The notes under the pieces: generated by a model
Database searches by the model: none
What the model saw: the letters and a program-made list of their open reading frames with translations, nothing else
Told to the model about the DNA's origin: nothing
Origin: Methanosphaera sp.
GTDB taxonomy: Archaea; Methanobacteriota; Methanobacteria; Methanobacteriales; Methanobacteriaceae
DNA length: 15,463 nt
Assembly (NCBI GenBank): GCA_017430835.1
Contig: JAFRMD010000136.1
Location: forward strand, 1-15,463
Direction of reading: 5' to 3'
Program-made: the position numbers and the translations under genes
Part shown: positions 5,096 through 14,588 of the stretch, in pieces
How the letters are laid out: every line of letters begins with the position of its first letter
Numbering within the stretch: the stretch's first letter is position 1

Positions 5096-5371
5096 TCATA
5101 TTATTTTGTATTTTTCTTCTTCTAGTTTTATTTTTTGTCCTATTTGTGTTATGTTTTTGTAGGTATTAGGTTTTAATGGTATTATTATTATCGTGTCTTG
5201 TAGATTGTTTTGTTTTGTCAGCTTTTCTTCTAGTATTTTTTGTTCTTCTTTTTTGATTTCACCGATAAATGTGTTTTCTGTAATTTCTCGAAATGCAAAT
5301 ATTTGTAATTTGTTTTTAATTTTTTCTTTATCTTTTTTGTATTTGATTTTTGTTATTATTATCATTTTCAT
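5096..5371 (-). CDS. cas2: Cas2-like protein, adaptation partner of Cas1
   Basis: From ATG 5371 the product is 91 aa, the normal Cas2 size; the longer frame only adds an implausible Lys-rich leader from a GTG. The ferredoxin-like layout is visible: strand MIIITKI, helix KDKEKIKNKL, then LQIFAFREITENTFIGEI (compare the family's QRSVFEG region), helix KEEQKILEEKL, and strand QDTIIIIPL. The Asp that usually ends the first strand is replaced (TKI), so nuclease activity is unlikely, though the structural role in the Cas1-Cas2 complex does not need it. The gene lies four bases before cas1 in the same direction. A TATA box about 28 bases upstream fits a leaderless transcript. Divergent for Cas2, but position, size and fold pattern agree. 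Confidence 0.8.
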   Translation of the reverse strand: MKMIIITKIKYKKDKEKIKNKLQIFAFREITENTFIGEIKKEEQKILEEKLTKQNNLQDTIIIIPLKPNTYKNITQIGQKIKLEEEKYKII

Positions 5372-5394
5372 ATTTTTATTTTTATATTTTTTGT

Positions 5395-5402
5395 CTTTTA
5401 TA
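5395..5402 (-). promoter_or_regulatory. TATA box for the cas2-cas1 operon
   Basis: TATAAAAG on the minus strand is centred about 28 bases before ATG 5371, the spacing expected for a leaderless archaeal transcript. No ribosome site precedes cas2, which agrees. Confidence 0.45.
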
Positions 5403-5491
5403 CTCCTATTTTTTCCAAGACACTTAAGATTGATAGAAGTAGTAAATATAATTAAGTACACGTATATGCTGTATATAAAAAATAGTATTTT

Positions 5492-5662
5492 TTAGGAGTT
5501 GAATTTTTCCACATTAAAATTGTGTATCATTTTGAAGATACTATAATATTTTTTTATTATCCATAGATTTTTTTTAAGATTAATTTTCATGAGCAAGTGT
5601 ATTACTTTTTTAAAATATTCATCATACTTCTTAGCCACATATTTTTTCAAAGACTTTTTCAT
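5492..5662 (-). CDS. Small lysine-rich protein upstream of cas2 (56 aa)
   Basis: A 56-codon frame starts at ATG 5662 and ends at TAA 5492-5494, in the same direction as cas2 and about 120 bp upstream of it. The product is strongly basic and probably helical: MKKSLKKYVAKKYDEYFKKV at the start, NFNVEKFNS at the end, with one Trp and several Tyr. There is no ribosome site; an inverted repeat lies 20 bases upstream over the expected promoter. I recognise no family. It could be a nucleic-acid-binding accessory of the module, the remnant of another gene, or a chance frame in AT-rich DNA. Confidence 0.4.
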   Translation of the reverse strand: MKKSLKKYVAKKYDEYFKKVIHLLMKINLKKNLWIIKKYYSIFKMIHNFNVEKFNS

Positions 5663-5681
5663 TTCATTTTTTTAGGGAAAA

Positions 5682-5717
5682 TTTTACTTCGTTATACAGC
5701 GGTATAGCGAAGTAAAA
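5682..5717. promoter_or_regulatory. 16-bp inverted repeat, possible operator or hairpin
   Basis: TTTTACTTCGTTATAC (5682-5697) and GTATAGCGAAGTAAAA (5702-5717) are reverse complements with one mismatch around a 4-base centre (AGCG). It lies 20 bases upstream of the small frame starting at 5662 and overlaps its expected TATA position, so an operator is likely. As RNA it would be a stable hairpin, and a run of A or T flanks each arm. The one G+C-containing block in this stretch makes it stand out. Confidence 0.5.
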
Positions 5718-5966
5718 AAATATGTCAATTTCAGGGTGGCTAAAACTATCAAAAATAAAGCGTTTAATATACATGTACTGAGTACTTTTTTGTATTTTAG
5801 AGAAGTTGGATTTTTTACCAAAAAATAGCATTATACATATGCAATTGTTATATTTCAAGTGTATATTGATTTTAAAAATTACGATGCGAAAAAAATTATA
5901 AAAAAGTAGAAATAATTAAATATATCATGATTTTTATTATACATTTTATCATCAAGTAACTCGTTA

Positions 5967-6194
5967 CTACATGAATGCAAAAATTTCTGGAGGAATATAA
6001 ATAATATCTCCTTTTTGAACTATTTCAGAGGTAGTATTTGATATAATGATTCCATGTGATGATTTATAACGAGACATAGCATCATTTATCTGACTTTTAT
6101 CCGTTTTAGCATTAACTAAGGCAATTTTATTGACTACAAAGTTTAACAATAAATGAGAAATGAAAGAATTTACATCCCCTTTTTTAAAGTTTAC
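5967..6194 (-). pseudogene. C-terminal remnant of an unidentified gene
   Basis: An open frame runs from just after a stop at 6195-6197 to TAG at 5967-5969 without an ATG start. The translation (GDVNSFISHLLLNFVVNKI, then ALVNAKTDKSQINDAMSRYK, then HGIIISNTTSEIVQKGDIIY and IPPEIFAFM) reads like a real protein end with a beta-rich finish. Its style recalls the C-terminus of archaeal AAA-type ATPases, but I cannot name the family with confidence. The 5' part of the gene is missing, and the flanks are non-coding, so I call it a decayed gene. Confidence 0.45.
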
Positions 6195-6520
6195 TTATAC
6201 TAAATCTCTAATTTATGATTTAAGTTAGCCTGATAATAGAAAATTATTTATTAATAATTAAATATATATTATTATTATATTATTATAATTAAATATATAA
6301 TATACATAGAAGTAGAAGGAGGAGGATTTGTTGTTGACATGAAATCTTAAAATATAATAAAATGAGTTTTAATCTTATATTAAAATTAAAACTATTATTA
6401 TTAATCGAATAAATTAATATAACTTGAAGTGAACACTTTTAAATGATTAACTGAGAATACATAGTAAAAAATACTCTTTGATTTGAAAATAAAAAGAATA
6501 AACCTATTTCAGGTGATTAA
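6195..6520. other. Intergenic region upstream of the giant surface-protein gene
   Basis: Extremely AT-rich and without a gene. It holds a 9-bp perfect inverted repeat (AGTTTTAAT 6365-6373, ATTAAAACT 6385-6393), a TATA-like TTTTAAATG near 6437 and the ribosome site AGGTGATT at 6511-6518 for the gene starting at 6521. A strong AGGAGGAGGA at 6317-6326 has only a three-codon frame behind it and may be left over from a lost gene. Confidence 0.45.
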
Positions 6521-9500
6521 ATGAATAATAAATTTTTAATAGTGAGTATAATAGTGTTTTTATTATCATTATCGATTGTATGTGCTTCAGATGTCAATGA
6601 ATCTCAATCTGAAAAAACACAAACACTTGAAGTGGATAATGATGATATTAACTCAAATGTAAATGATTATAATATTGTTTCTGAAAATATTGGAAAAAAA
6701 AATGAAAGTGATTCGGAGAAGATAAACAGGGAATATAAAAATAAAACAGTAAAAAGGGATGATGAATCATCAGATATCTCATTAATTGTTTCAGCTACTG
6801 ATATCAAATATGGTGATACTGCCAGTATATTTGGAACACTTAATAATAATACTGTTCCCTTAATGCAGGAAGAAATAACATTGCTGTTAAATGATGAGGA
6901 GTACACGACAACAACTGATGTGAATGGAGAATACAATTTCAGCATAACTGATTATGATATAGGATTAAATGAGGTGGTGGTATTTTATGATGGTGAAACA
7001 GACTTCGTATACAATATCACTTCATTTAATGTACGGAAATTAAATACAACGACGATAATAACTAATGCTATTGGAGTAGTATATCATAATGTAATTGAAT
7101 GTGCTATCGTTACAGATGAATGTAATTATGTTGTGAATGAAGGTTTTGTAACATTTATTCTAAGAAATCAAGTTATTGGAACAGCAGATGTTATAAATGG
7201 GCTGGCAATTCTGAATTTCGTGTATAATATCAGTGTAAATGATACTATACAGGCAATATATAGTGGTAGTGACATTTATAATCCGTCCAATAGCAGTCAG
7301 GTTATCGTAATTCGCAAGCAATATGCAAATATAATAATATCTCCGGTATTCTGTTATGTGAAGGATACTGTGACATTTACTGCATGGATACTCGATGAGG
7401 ATCATAATAATGTTTCATCAGGAAAGTGTGTGATGAAAATTAATGGTAAAACAGTCAAGGATGAAAATGGCAAGGTAATCTATGCTAAGGTAAACAATGG
7501 AATATCCTCATTTAATGTTACATTGCCGGCTACACTTGAGGGTATACATAATTATACTATAGTATATTCTGGAAGTAGTGCATATAATGGTAGTCGTACA
7601 ACAAATACGCTGGTTGTATATAAGCGAAATTATACGGTTAACTTAAATGTAACGCCGAATCCGACAAAAAGGGAAGGTACTGTTAACTTAACAACGACCA
7701 TAAACAGTTCCAATCTTAATATAAATGGTGGAAAAGTAATCTTTAAGTTAAATGGAAAAACCCTTAAATATGATAATGGAACGGTAATCCAAGTAGGTGT
7801 ACTGAATAATACAGCAGAACTATCATATACAATACCTGAGTCACTTAGCATAGGTGATAAGACAATGAAAGCTGTTTATATAGATGAATTGTATGATAGG
7901 TACGAAACAGAATCCACATTCACCATCGCAAAACAGGATATTTATATCGTGTTAGAAGAAATCGATTATTATGCCAATAAACTTGTAATCAAAGCAGATG
8001 TCTTCAATGAATTTAACCAAACAATCAACAGAAATATCACATATGCAGTAAAACTAAACGAAGTAACCCAATTAATATCTAATACGAATGGCAGTACAAT
8101 TAATGCTCAAATGTACAACAGATACAATCCAAACAATTATACATTATCTATTGTAATTGGTGAAAGTACTGGATATACTTCCTATATATATACAAATAAT
8201 ATCACATTACATAATCCAAAGATAAGCATTGAAAATGATGAGATATATCGCTGTAGTTACAATGCATTTACAATTTTCATACCATCTGAATACATCAGTC
8301 AAAACAATACTTTACTGTTATACTTTGATGAATTATTGTTATTAAATACAACAATTATCACAGATAATTTCACAGTAGATTATTACACGCCAATATTTTA
8401 TGAAGGAAACTATACCTTACATGCAATAATAATGAATGAAAATAATCAAAACTTAAAACAAGAAGACAAAAATATCACCATTTTATCAGATTATATCTAT
8501 GTCAACTCAAATGGGGACATAAACAGTAATGGAGATACGATAAACAATCCCACCACATTAGAAACAGCAGTTAATATAGCAAATGATAATCAGATAATAC
8601 TATTATCCACATTAACAGATACGGACACTTATCTTATGACAAATTTAACTATAAACTCTACTTCACACAACATTAAAATCATGGCTCAAGCAAATAAAAC
8701 AATAATATTTGATGGAAACAATACCAATAATTGCATGAATATTTCAAATGATTATGATGTTACATTCAGTAATATACGATTTATCAACGGATATAACAAT
8801 GATTGTGGGGGATTATTTGTAAATACTGGAAATTTGACAATAATTAACTCCACAATAGAAAATAATCATGCATTTTCAATGGCGGGTGCGATATTTAATA
8901 GGGGCAATATCACACTTCTAAACAACAATATCTCTGATAATTCCGTGATAAACAACTCTTACTCCCTAAATAATGATACATTGAACCATAAGGGTGGAAT
9001 AATCAAGAGTCTTGAAGGCAACATATTTTTAATAAACAACAGTATACATAATAACTCTGCTACTTTTGGTGGCGTAATTTCAACTAATAATAGTAGTGTA
9101 TACTTATTAAATAATACCTTTTCAAATAATGCCGGAAATATAGGTGGTGTGTTAGATTTATCGGACACATTATCAATACAATACAACAATATGTTCACAG
9201 GTAACTATGCAAAAAAGGCGTCAGTACAAAGATCCATATCTTCATTAGACTTTATCAACAATAACATTTATATAAACAATAACGCAACAGAAAAAGGACT
9301 ATTATTAATTGATGATTCCACTACCACAGTCGATAATTGTACATTTAACTATAATCATGCTAGATATGCATCTTCCATTTACTCTACAACAAGCAACTTG
9401 AATATCAACAATTCAGTATTCAATTATAACAATGTTTCAGTTCAGGGCGGAAGCATAATCAGTAAATATTCTATTGTCGTGATAAATAACACATTATTTA

Positions 9501-12500
9501 ATGAAAATAATGTTCTTAATGGTGTAGGTGGAGGGATATATTCTGAAAGTAGTAATTTATACATTGACAATTCAACATTCACCAACAATACCGCTAAATA
9601 CGGTGGAGCCATCTGCGTAATTGGAGAAAATGAAAACAGTATAGAAAACAGTCATTTCCTATCAAATAATGTATCAATCGATGGTGGTGCAATATACTCA
9701 TCCAAAAGCCTGTTATACCTCAACAATAATACATACACCTCAAACAATGCACAGAACAATGGTGGTGCAATCTCAGCAACAATGTTAAACACCCTAGAAG
9801 TAACAAACTCCACCTTCCAAGACAACAATGCAAACAATTACACAAACATACACACAATAGAAACAGTAACTCTTATCAATAATAACTCATTTGACTTAAA
9901 TACGATGAAAACATCCGTTATCACAAATGAACTAACAGGAAATATAAATGACAATTACTGGGGAACCAATACGCCTGATTTTATGACAATAACAAACAAC
10001 AACTCTCCGCAAACATGGAAAATAATAGAAAACAATGAATACATGACAATAAACAACACCAACACCACAGAAATACAAACAGGACTCAAAACATTATCCA
10101 TAACAAACAATAATAACAACCAAGTAAACACATTAATACCTAAAAAAGATATAAACCTAATAGTAGATGACATATTAACTATACCAGATACCAACATCAC
10201 AATAAACATAACATTTGATGAAAAAATAACTGCAACCGTTCAAATAATTTTCCCTGATGAAACAATCATACAACAATATTTAAGTAACACCAACCAAACA
10301 AGCATAACATATAAAACAGGCATTCAGGATGGTTTAGAACAGATACATATAAATTTAATCGAATCGGGTAGTTATGTTGCTAAAAGCAAGTTATTAAATA
10401 TATTTGTACAAGATGATTTATCATCATTTAATTTAAATGATTACAACATGGTTACATCAGTTAAAAATCAAGGCTCATCTAATGCGTGTTGGGCATTTGC
10501 AAGTCTTGGCACACTAGAATCAGCTATACTCAAATCATTTAATCAGACAACAGATTTCTCTGAAAATCATCTGAAAAACATTATCAACAAATACAACATC
10601 AACGGAACAGATGCAGATGCTAATACAGGTAGTTCACTACTTAGACCAATTAATTACCTGTTAAGCTGGACAGACCCAGTAAATGATTTGGATGATATAT
10701 TCTTTGAAGAAAGCATATTGTCTGATGATATTCCATCAACATTCCATATTCAGGACGTGGTATTTCTTGAAAATTACAACAGTTTAAATCCACAGGATAT
10801 AAAAAATGCAATATTAAAATATGGTGCATTATTTACAGATTTAAGTGTTAACGGAACTTGTGATCATACAAATAAGACAATAGAAGATAATCTAATAATA
10901 TCCACTACAGTAAATTATTATAATCCTACCATAACAAGTCCTAATCACGCAGTATCCCTTATAGGATGGGACGATACATATAGCAGATATAACTTCAATA
11001 ATAATGGAAGTATTCCTGTGGGTGATGGTGCTTTTATAATCAAAAATAGTTGGGGAACCGATAATGGAATCAGTGGATTCAACTATGTATCATATTATGA
11101 TAAAAGCCTCGGAACAGACGGATTCATAGCATTCCTATTAGATAATAGATGTAATTATTCCAATATTTATCAATATGAAACATGTAGTGTATACACATTT
11201 GACAGTAACAGTACTGAATTTACTATTGCAAACAATTACCATTCACGAAGTGCAGAACAAATACAAGCCGTAGGAACATTCTTCGATAAAGAATCCAACT
11301 ATACGCTTGTAATCTATAAAAATGGTGTAGAGCAGTATACTCAAGATGGTAATGTTAACCATGCAGGTTATCAGACAATAAAATTAAAACAATACATACC
11401 ATTAAATACTGGAGATGATTTCACGGCAATGTTAACAATTAAAAATAGTCATGTGAAGATATTTGTTCAAAACATCTTAACTGTAACTACTGAAAATATC
11501 ACGGATGAATCATTCATATTTAATAGCACAACATTGTATAATTTAAGAAAATACCATTTAACAGCATGTTTAAAAGTATATACCGGATATGACAATCAAA
11601 CAACACAAAACACCAACATCACAACCGGACAAATAAACATATACATACCACATAATGAACCTTCACAAATACCAGATATAATAAATAACCAGACAAATAT
11701 CAGTTCAAATAATTCACTATACACAATAAAAATACCGATAATATGGTATAGCCCAACAGGTACGGAAATATCATATGATAAATCCTTTGATATTGTCATT
11801 GCTAATGAAAGTTATTATTTCGAATCTGAACAATTAGTCAGGACTTATCTATCATTAAATGGAACTGCCATAATGAATTATGAAAATAAAGAGGGACAAG
11901 GATTCTACATCAGTAAAGAGGATGATGGTTCATTTATTAATATAGAATTAGTATATGATTTTACCGAAAATACCAACTTTTTAAGTATAATATTCAATAA
12001 TACCGATGGTTCTTTGGATAATAAGGCCAGTATCATAATAAATAATATTGTACTTTGTAATATAACTATTTATCCAGGATACAATTCTACTCTTGACTGG
12101 TATAGTATACAAGAGGATTTCATTACAATATTCTCTTATAACAACCAACAGATTCAACGAGTTGAACCTATATACTACTACAACGAATATAATATCAATG
12201 TTACTCAAACATACTTCATTACAAAGACAAAAATAAACACGACAGACTTCTTAAACACTAGCAATACTATTGTTAACCATTTAATTTATACTGCAGGTAA
12301 AGTGTTCTATTCAAATGATCTGCTTGCTGATACAATTGCAGAAGCATTAAATGTATCAAATCATAGAGAAAATTATACCGTAATCTTATGCGGATATAAT
12401 GGCAGAGTGTATATTAGTGCATTGGATCCCAATATGGGCATGATGATAAATGGGGCTAATGATAACAAGATAATGTTCAGATTCATCACATCTTACATGT

Positions 12501-13633
12501 TATCCATCTTAGAAGAAAAAGCGTTGGATTCATCTCATCCAGTTAATTCAGCCTTAAATAATATATTGGATGCTTTTGATACAAATTCATATAATGTCTT
12601 TGAGGATGAAAATTATCTTTACTTGGTTTTAAATGATAACATGAATACGACGTTGACTATGGATAAAAATACTGGTTTGGTTGTTGATTACATCCAGTAT
12701 GGAGATAATGTAATCCATGGCGTTCAAAGTGATGATGATTATACATTTACCGGATTTGAGATTGGCTCTCCAGAAGCTGAATTACAAAGAACCGTTGGAT
12801 CAGTATTAATGTCAGCAGCACCATACTGTGTGGGAATACCTGGTGTTGGCCCATTTCTAGTTCCAGTTGTTTATGTTGCTGGATTAGCTATATGTGCTGA
12901 TGCTTGTGGTGTTTTTAAACAATCTCCCTTTGAGAATAGTAGTCGATGGATAGATTTTGGTTGGGATGTTGCAACATCATTCCCAGTTGATCATATTATA
13001 GGATTCATAGCAGATAGTAAAAAGATAGCCGGCATCTTTAAAAACAGTGAAGTGATTGAACAATCAGCTAAAACAGTAGAAAACACCTTGAAATCCACCA
13101 TAAAAAGTACTGGTAATTACATTAAAACAAAATGCATGGAAATAGTACAAGATACAACATACTTTACATTAGATGAAATAACACATCTATCAAAGGTTAC
13201 CGAGAATATAGTTAAAGGATTTTTAAAAGTATTAAACCTGCCAGTACCCAAGACAGTTTATGATGAATTCTCCAAGGATTTGAATTTACTGTTTAAATTG
13301 GATACAGAACCACTAACAGAACATTCCATATTAAATGAGGCGAGTTATGAAATCTTTTGTTCCAGATTAGGTCAGGAAAAAAGTAATATAATGGGAATAT
13401 GTTATTTCTATTATGGATTCTCTAAAGAAGCTGTTGAAAACTTTTATCATGACTATAGTGAAAAGATAATTATGAACATAACTTTAAGCATGGAAAACGA
13501 AATATTAGAACTATTCCATGAACAATATAAAATTATTTCACTACTTAATTTAAATAAATCCCTGATGATTAATGATTATGAACATTATTATGTAGCAGAA
13601 GATTATTATGATACAATGAGCGTGGTATTATGA
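6521..13633 (+). CDS. Giant secreted adhesin-like protein with papain-like peptidase domain and variable C-terminus
   Basis: 2370 aa, starting at ATG 6521 behind AGGTGATT. Residues 1-22 form a signal peptide (cleavage likely after VCA). About 80-640: a series of Ig-like domains of roughly 95 aa, with repeated YSGSxxYNxS-type ends. About 655-1150: right-handed parallel beta-helix with Asn-rich rungs (NNSTF-NN, GGAI), closing with the NYWGTNTPDF motif common in methanogen adhesin-like proteins. About 1190-1290: another Ig-like domain. About 1295-1540: papain-like C1 peptidase with Gln1317, Cys1323 (NACWAF), His1476 (SPNHAVSLIGW) and Asn1509 (IKNSWGT), so the catalytic site is complete. It continues with beta-rich segments and a Gly-rich hydrophobic stretch (about 2093-2132). 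A connector (2161-2224) is copied downstream, and the last 146 aa have no recognised family. No wall anchor is seen. The protein is exported and probably binds host, diet or neighbour surfaces. The peptidase might release the C-terminus. The stop overlaps the next gene by four bases. Confidence 0.88.
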   Translation: MNNKFLIVSIIVFLLSLSIVCASDVNESQSEKTQTLEVDNDDINSNVNDYNIVSENIGKKNESDSEKINREYKNKTVKRDDESSDISLIVSATDIKYGDTASIFGTLNNNTVPLMQEEITLLLNDEEYTTTTDVNGEYNFSITDYDIGLNEVVVFYDGETDFVYNITSFNVRKLNTTTIITNAIGVVYHNVIECAIVTDECNYVVNEGFVTFILRNQVIGTADVINGLAILNFVYNISVNDTIQAIYSGSDIYNPSNSSQVIVIRKQYANIIISPVFCYVKDTVTFTAWILDEDHNNVSSGKCVMKINGKTVKDENGKVIYAKVNNGISSFNVTLPATLEGIHNYTIVYSGSSAYNGSRTTNTLVVYKRNYTVNLNVTPNPTKREGTVNLTTTINSSNLNINGGKVIFKLNGKTLKYDNGTVIQVGVLNNTAELSYTIPESLSIGDKTMKAVYIDELYDRYETESTFTIAKQDIYIVLEEIDYYANKLVIKADVFNEFNQTINRNITYAVKLNEVTQLISNTNGSTINAQMYNRYNPNNYTLSIVIGESTGYTSYIYTNNITLHNPKISIENDEIYRCSYNAFTIFIPSEYISQNNTLLLYFDELLLLNTTIITDNFTVDYYTPIFYEGNYTLHAIIMNENNQNLKQEDKNITILSDYIYVNSNGDINSNGDTINNPTTLETAVNIANDNQIILLSTLTDTDTYLMTNLTINSTSHNIKIMAQANKTIIFDGNNTNNCMNISNDYDVTFSNIRFINGYNNDCGGLFVNTGNLTIINSTIENNHAFSMAGAIFNRGNITLLNNNISDNSVINNSYSLNNDTLNHKGGIIKSLEGNIFLINNSIHNNSATFGGVISTNNSSVYLLNNTFSNNAGNIGGVLDLSDTLSIQYNNMFTGNYAKKASVQRSISSLDFINNNIYINNNATEKGLLLIDDSTTTVDNCTFNYNHARYASSIYSTTSNLNINNSVFNYNNVSVQGGSIISKYSIVVINNTLFNENNVLNGVGGGIYSESSNLYIDNSTFTNNTAKYGGAICVIGENENSIENSHFLSNNVSIDGGAIYSSKSLLYLNNNTYTSNNAQNNGGAISATMLNTLEVTNSTFQDNNANNYTNIHTIETVTLINNNSFDLNTMKTSVITNELTGNINDNYWGTNTPDFMTITNNNSPQTWKIIENNEYMTINNTNTTEIQTGLKTLSITNNNNNQVNTLIPKKDINLIVDDILTIPDTNITINITFDEKITATVQIIFPDETIIQQYLSNTNQTSITYKTGIQDGLEQIHINLIESGSYVAKSKLLNIFVQDDLSSFNLNDYNMVTSVKNQGSSNACWAFASLGTLESAILKSFNQTTDFSENHLKNIINKYNINGTDADANTGSSLLRPINYLLSWTDPVNDLDDIFFEESILSDDIPSTFHIQDVVFLENYNSLNPQDIKNAILKYGALFTDLSVNGTCDHTNKTIEDNLIISTTVNYYNPTITSPNHAVSLIGWDDTYSRYNFNNNGSIPVGDGAFIIKNSWGTDNGISGFNYVSYYDKSLGTDGFIAFLLDNRCNYSNIYQYETCSVYTFDSNSTEFTIANNYHSRSAEQIQAVGTFFDKESNYTLVIYKNGVEQYTQDGNVNHAGYQTIKLKQYIPLNTGDDFTAMLTIKNSHVKIFVQNILTVTTENITDESFIFNSTTLYNLRKYHLTACLKVYTGYDNQTTQNTNITTGQINIYIPHNEPSQIPDIINNQTNISSNNSLYTIKIPIIWYSPTGTEISYDKSFDIVIANESYYFESEQLVRTYLSLNGTAIMNYENKEGQGFYISKEDDGSFINIELVYDFTENTNFLSIIFNNTDGSLDNKASIIINNIVLCNITIYPGYNSTLDWYSIQEDFITIFSYNNQQIQRVEPIYYYNEYNINVTQTYFITKTKINTTDFLNTSNTIVNHLIYTAGKVFYSNDLLADTIAEALNVSNHRENYTVILCGYNGRVYISALDPNMGMMINGANDNKIMFRFITSYMLSILEEKALDSSHPVNSALNNILDAFDTNSYNVFEDENYLYLVLNDNMNTTLTMDKNTGLVVDYIQYGDNVIHGVQSDDDYTFTGFEIGSPEAELQRTVGSVLMSAAPYCVGIPGVGPFLVPVVYVAGLAICADACGVFKQSPFENSSRWIDFGWDVATSFPVDHIIGFIADSKKIAGIFKNSEVIEQSAKTVENTLKSTIKSTGNYIKTKCMEIVQDTTYFTLDEITHLSKVTENIVKGFLKVLNLPVPKTVYDEFSKDLNLLFKLDTEPLTEHSILNEASYEIFCSRLGQEKSNIMGICYFYYGFSKEAVENFYHDYSEKIIMNITLSMENEILELFHEQYKIISLLNLNKSLMINDYEHYYVAEDYYDTMSVVL
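13001..13191 (+). repeat. Connector segment of the giant gene, copied downstream
   Basis: This 191-bp stretch (residues 2161-2224, starting GFIADSKKIAGIF and ending DEITHLS) reappears at 14592-14781 with roughly nine in ten bases the same. Before and after it the two loci are unrelated, so the copied unit has sharp ends. Confidence 0.85.
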
Positions 13634-14520
13634 AGTATTGTGAGAATTGTAATGCAGAAAACCTTAACGAACAGATATTCTGCCGTAAATGCAACCATCA
13701 ATTCGAGGACTTTGACTGGAATACAGTTGAAAGAGAAAACGTCTACGCGGATTCATTAAATGACCAGTTCAGACAGACCGAACAGGATCTTCATGAAAAA
13801 CACTTCAATGTTTCATTGAAAAAGGATGGGATTAAATTCATCATATGGACAATAATATGTATTTACGGAATGTATTATGGAATACAGCATTCATGGCTAT
13901 GCTATTATATTTCCATTTTCACTTATGGGTTACTTTTTATCTTCAAGTATTATAAGTTGTTTTTTAAACTCTTTAATGTTAGACTTCAGGAGAAAATCGG
14001 AAATAAAACATTCAATAATTACCGTTTAGAAAGTAAGGGTGTAATTAGTGGAGGAATATTCCTATGGATGTTTTTTTATCCTTTAATTTATTTTTTTGAT
14101 GATTATGCTAGATTAGTTCTCTTTTCAGGTGTAATTCTTGGTGGATTAGTATATATCCTTTTTGGTTTGGATTTGTTCATTAGACCACATGTATTCAATC
14201 AGTATAATGATAATTATTATGTTATAACAGTTTATTTAATGTTTATAATGCCAGCAGGAGTTTTTTTGGGATTTTTATTAGGTGCAACGTATTATTCTAC
14301 CCATAATGATTTAATGGCAGTTTTTTTATTGGGTTTATATATAATAACTATAATTCCGGTTTTATTCTTGGATAAAGTTAATAAACATACAAAACATGAT
14401 ATAAGAGTACCCGGTTCATGGTTTCTCTTTTATTCAATTGGAGCACCCCTTATTCCAAGTGTTTTATTGTTTATATATGTAGTATCTGGTTTATATAAAT
14501 ACATCCCCATCTTTTTATAG
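13630..14520 (+). CDS. Zinc-ribbon multi-pass membrane protein, candidate immunity partner
   Basis: 296 aa, starting at ATG 13630, which overlaps the TGA of the giant gene (ATGA), so the two are co-translated. The N-terminus is a short zinc ribbon (CENC at 4-7, CRKC at 18-21). A charged linker follows to about 65, then about seven hydrophobic segments (around 68-87, 90-112, 138-158, 162-186, 197-222, 230-248 and 263-290). Many methanogen membrane proteins have this plan, and no enzymatic motif is visible. The coupling to a gene with an exchangeable C-terminus suggests it protects the producer from that C-terminus, or helps its export. That role is inferred only from position; the family is unrecognised. 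Confidence 0.75.
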   Translation: MKYCENCNAENLNEQIFCRKCNHQFEDFDWNTVERENVYADSLNDQFRQTEQDLHEKHFNVSLKKDGIKFIIWTIICIYGMYYGIQHSWLCYYISIFTYGLLFIFKYYKLFFKLFNVRLQEKIGNKTFNNYRLESKGVISGGIFLWMFFYPLIYFFDDYARLVLFSGVILGGLVYILFGLDLFIRPHVFNQYNDNYYVITVYLMFIMPAGVFLGFLLGATYYSTHNDLMAVFLLGLYIITIIPVLFLDKVNKHTKHDIRVPGSWFLFYSIGAPLIPSVLLFIYVVSGLYKYIPIFL

Positions 14521-14588
14521 AGTGAGTATCTAAATTAGGATATTTATTCAATTTCATAGGGTAAAAACATGTGTGAAAGGTGATTAAA

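Noticed and set aside
4820..5495. Plus-strand hydrophobic frames opposite cas1 and cas2
   Set aside because: Phe/Leu/Ser-rich shadows of Lys-rich minus-strand genes; cas1 motifs settle the strand.
5664..5858. Minus-strand 64-codon frame
   Set aside because: It starts at TTG without a ribosome site, runs through the inverted repeat at 5682-5717 and has no recognisable content; probably chance, or a remnant.
6317..6350. Strong AGGAGGAGGA ribosome site
   Set aside because: The following ATG opens only a three-codon frame (MKS), so no gene can be supported.
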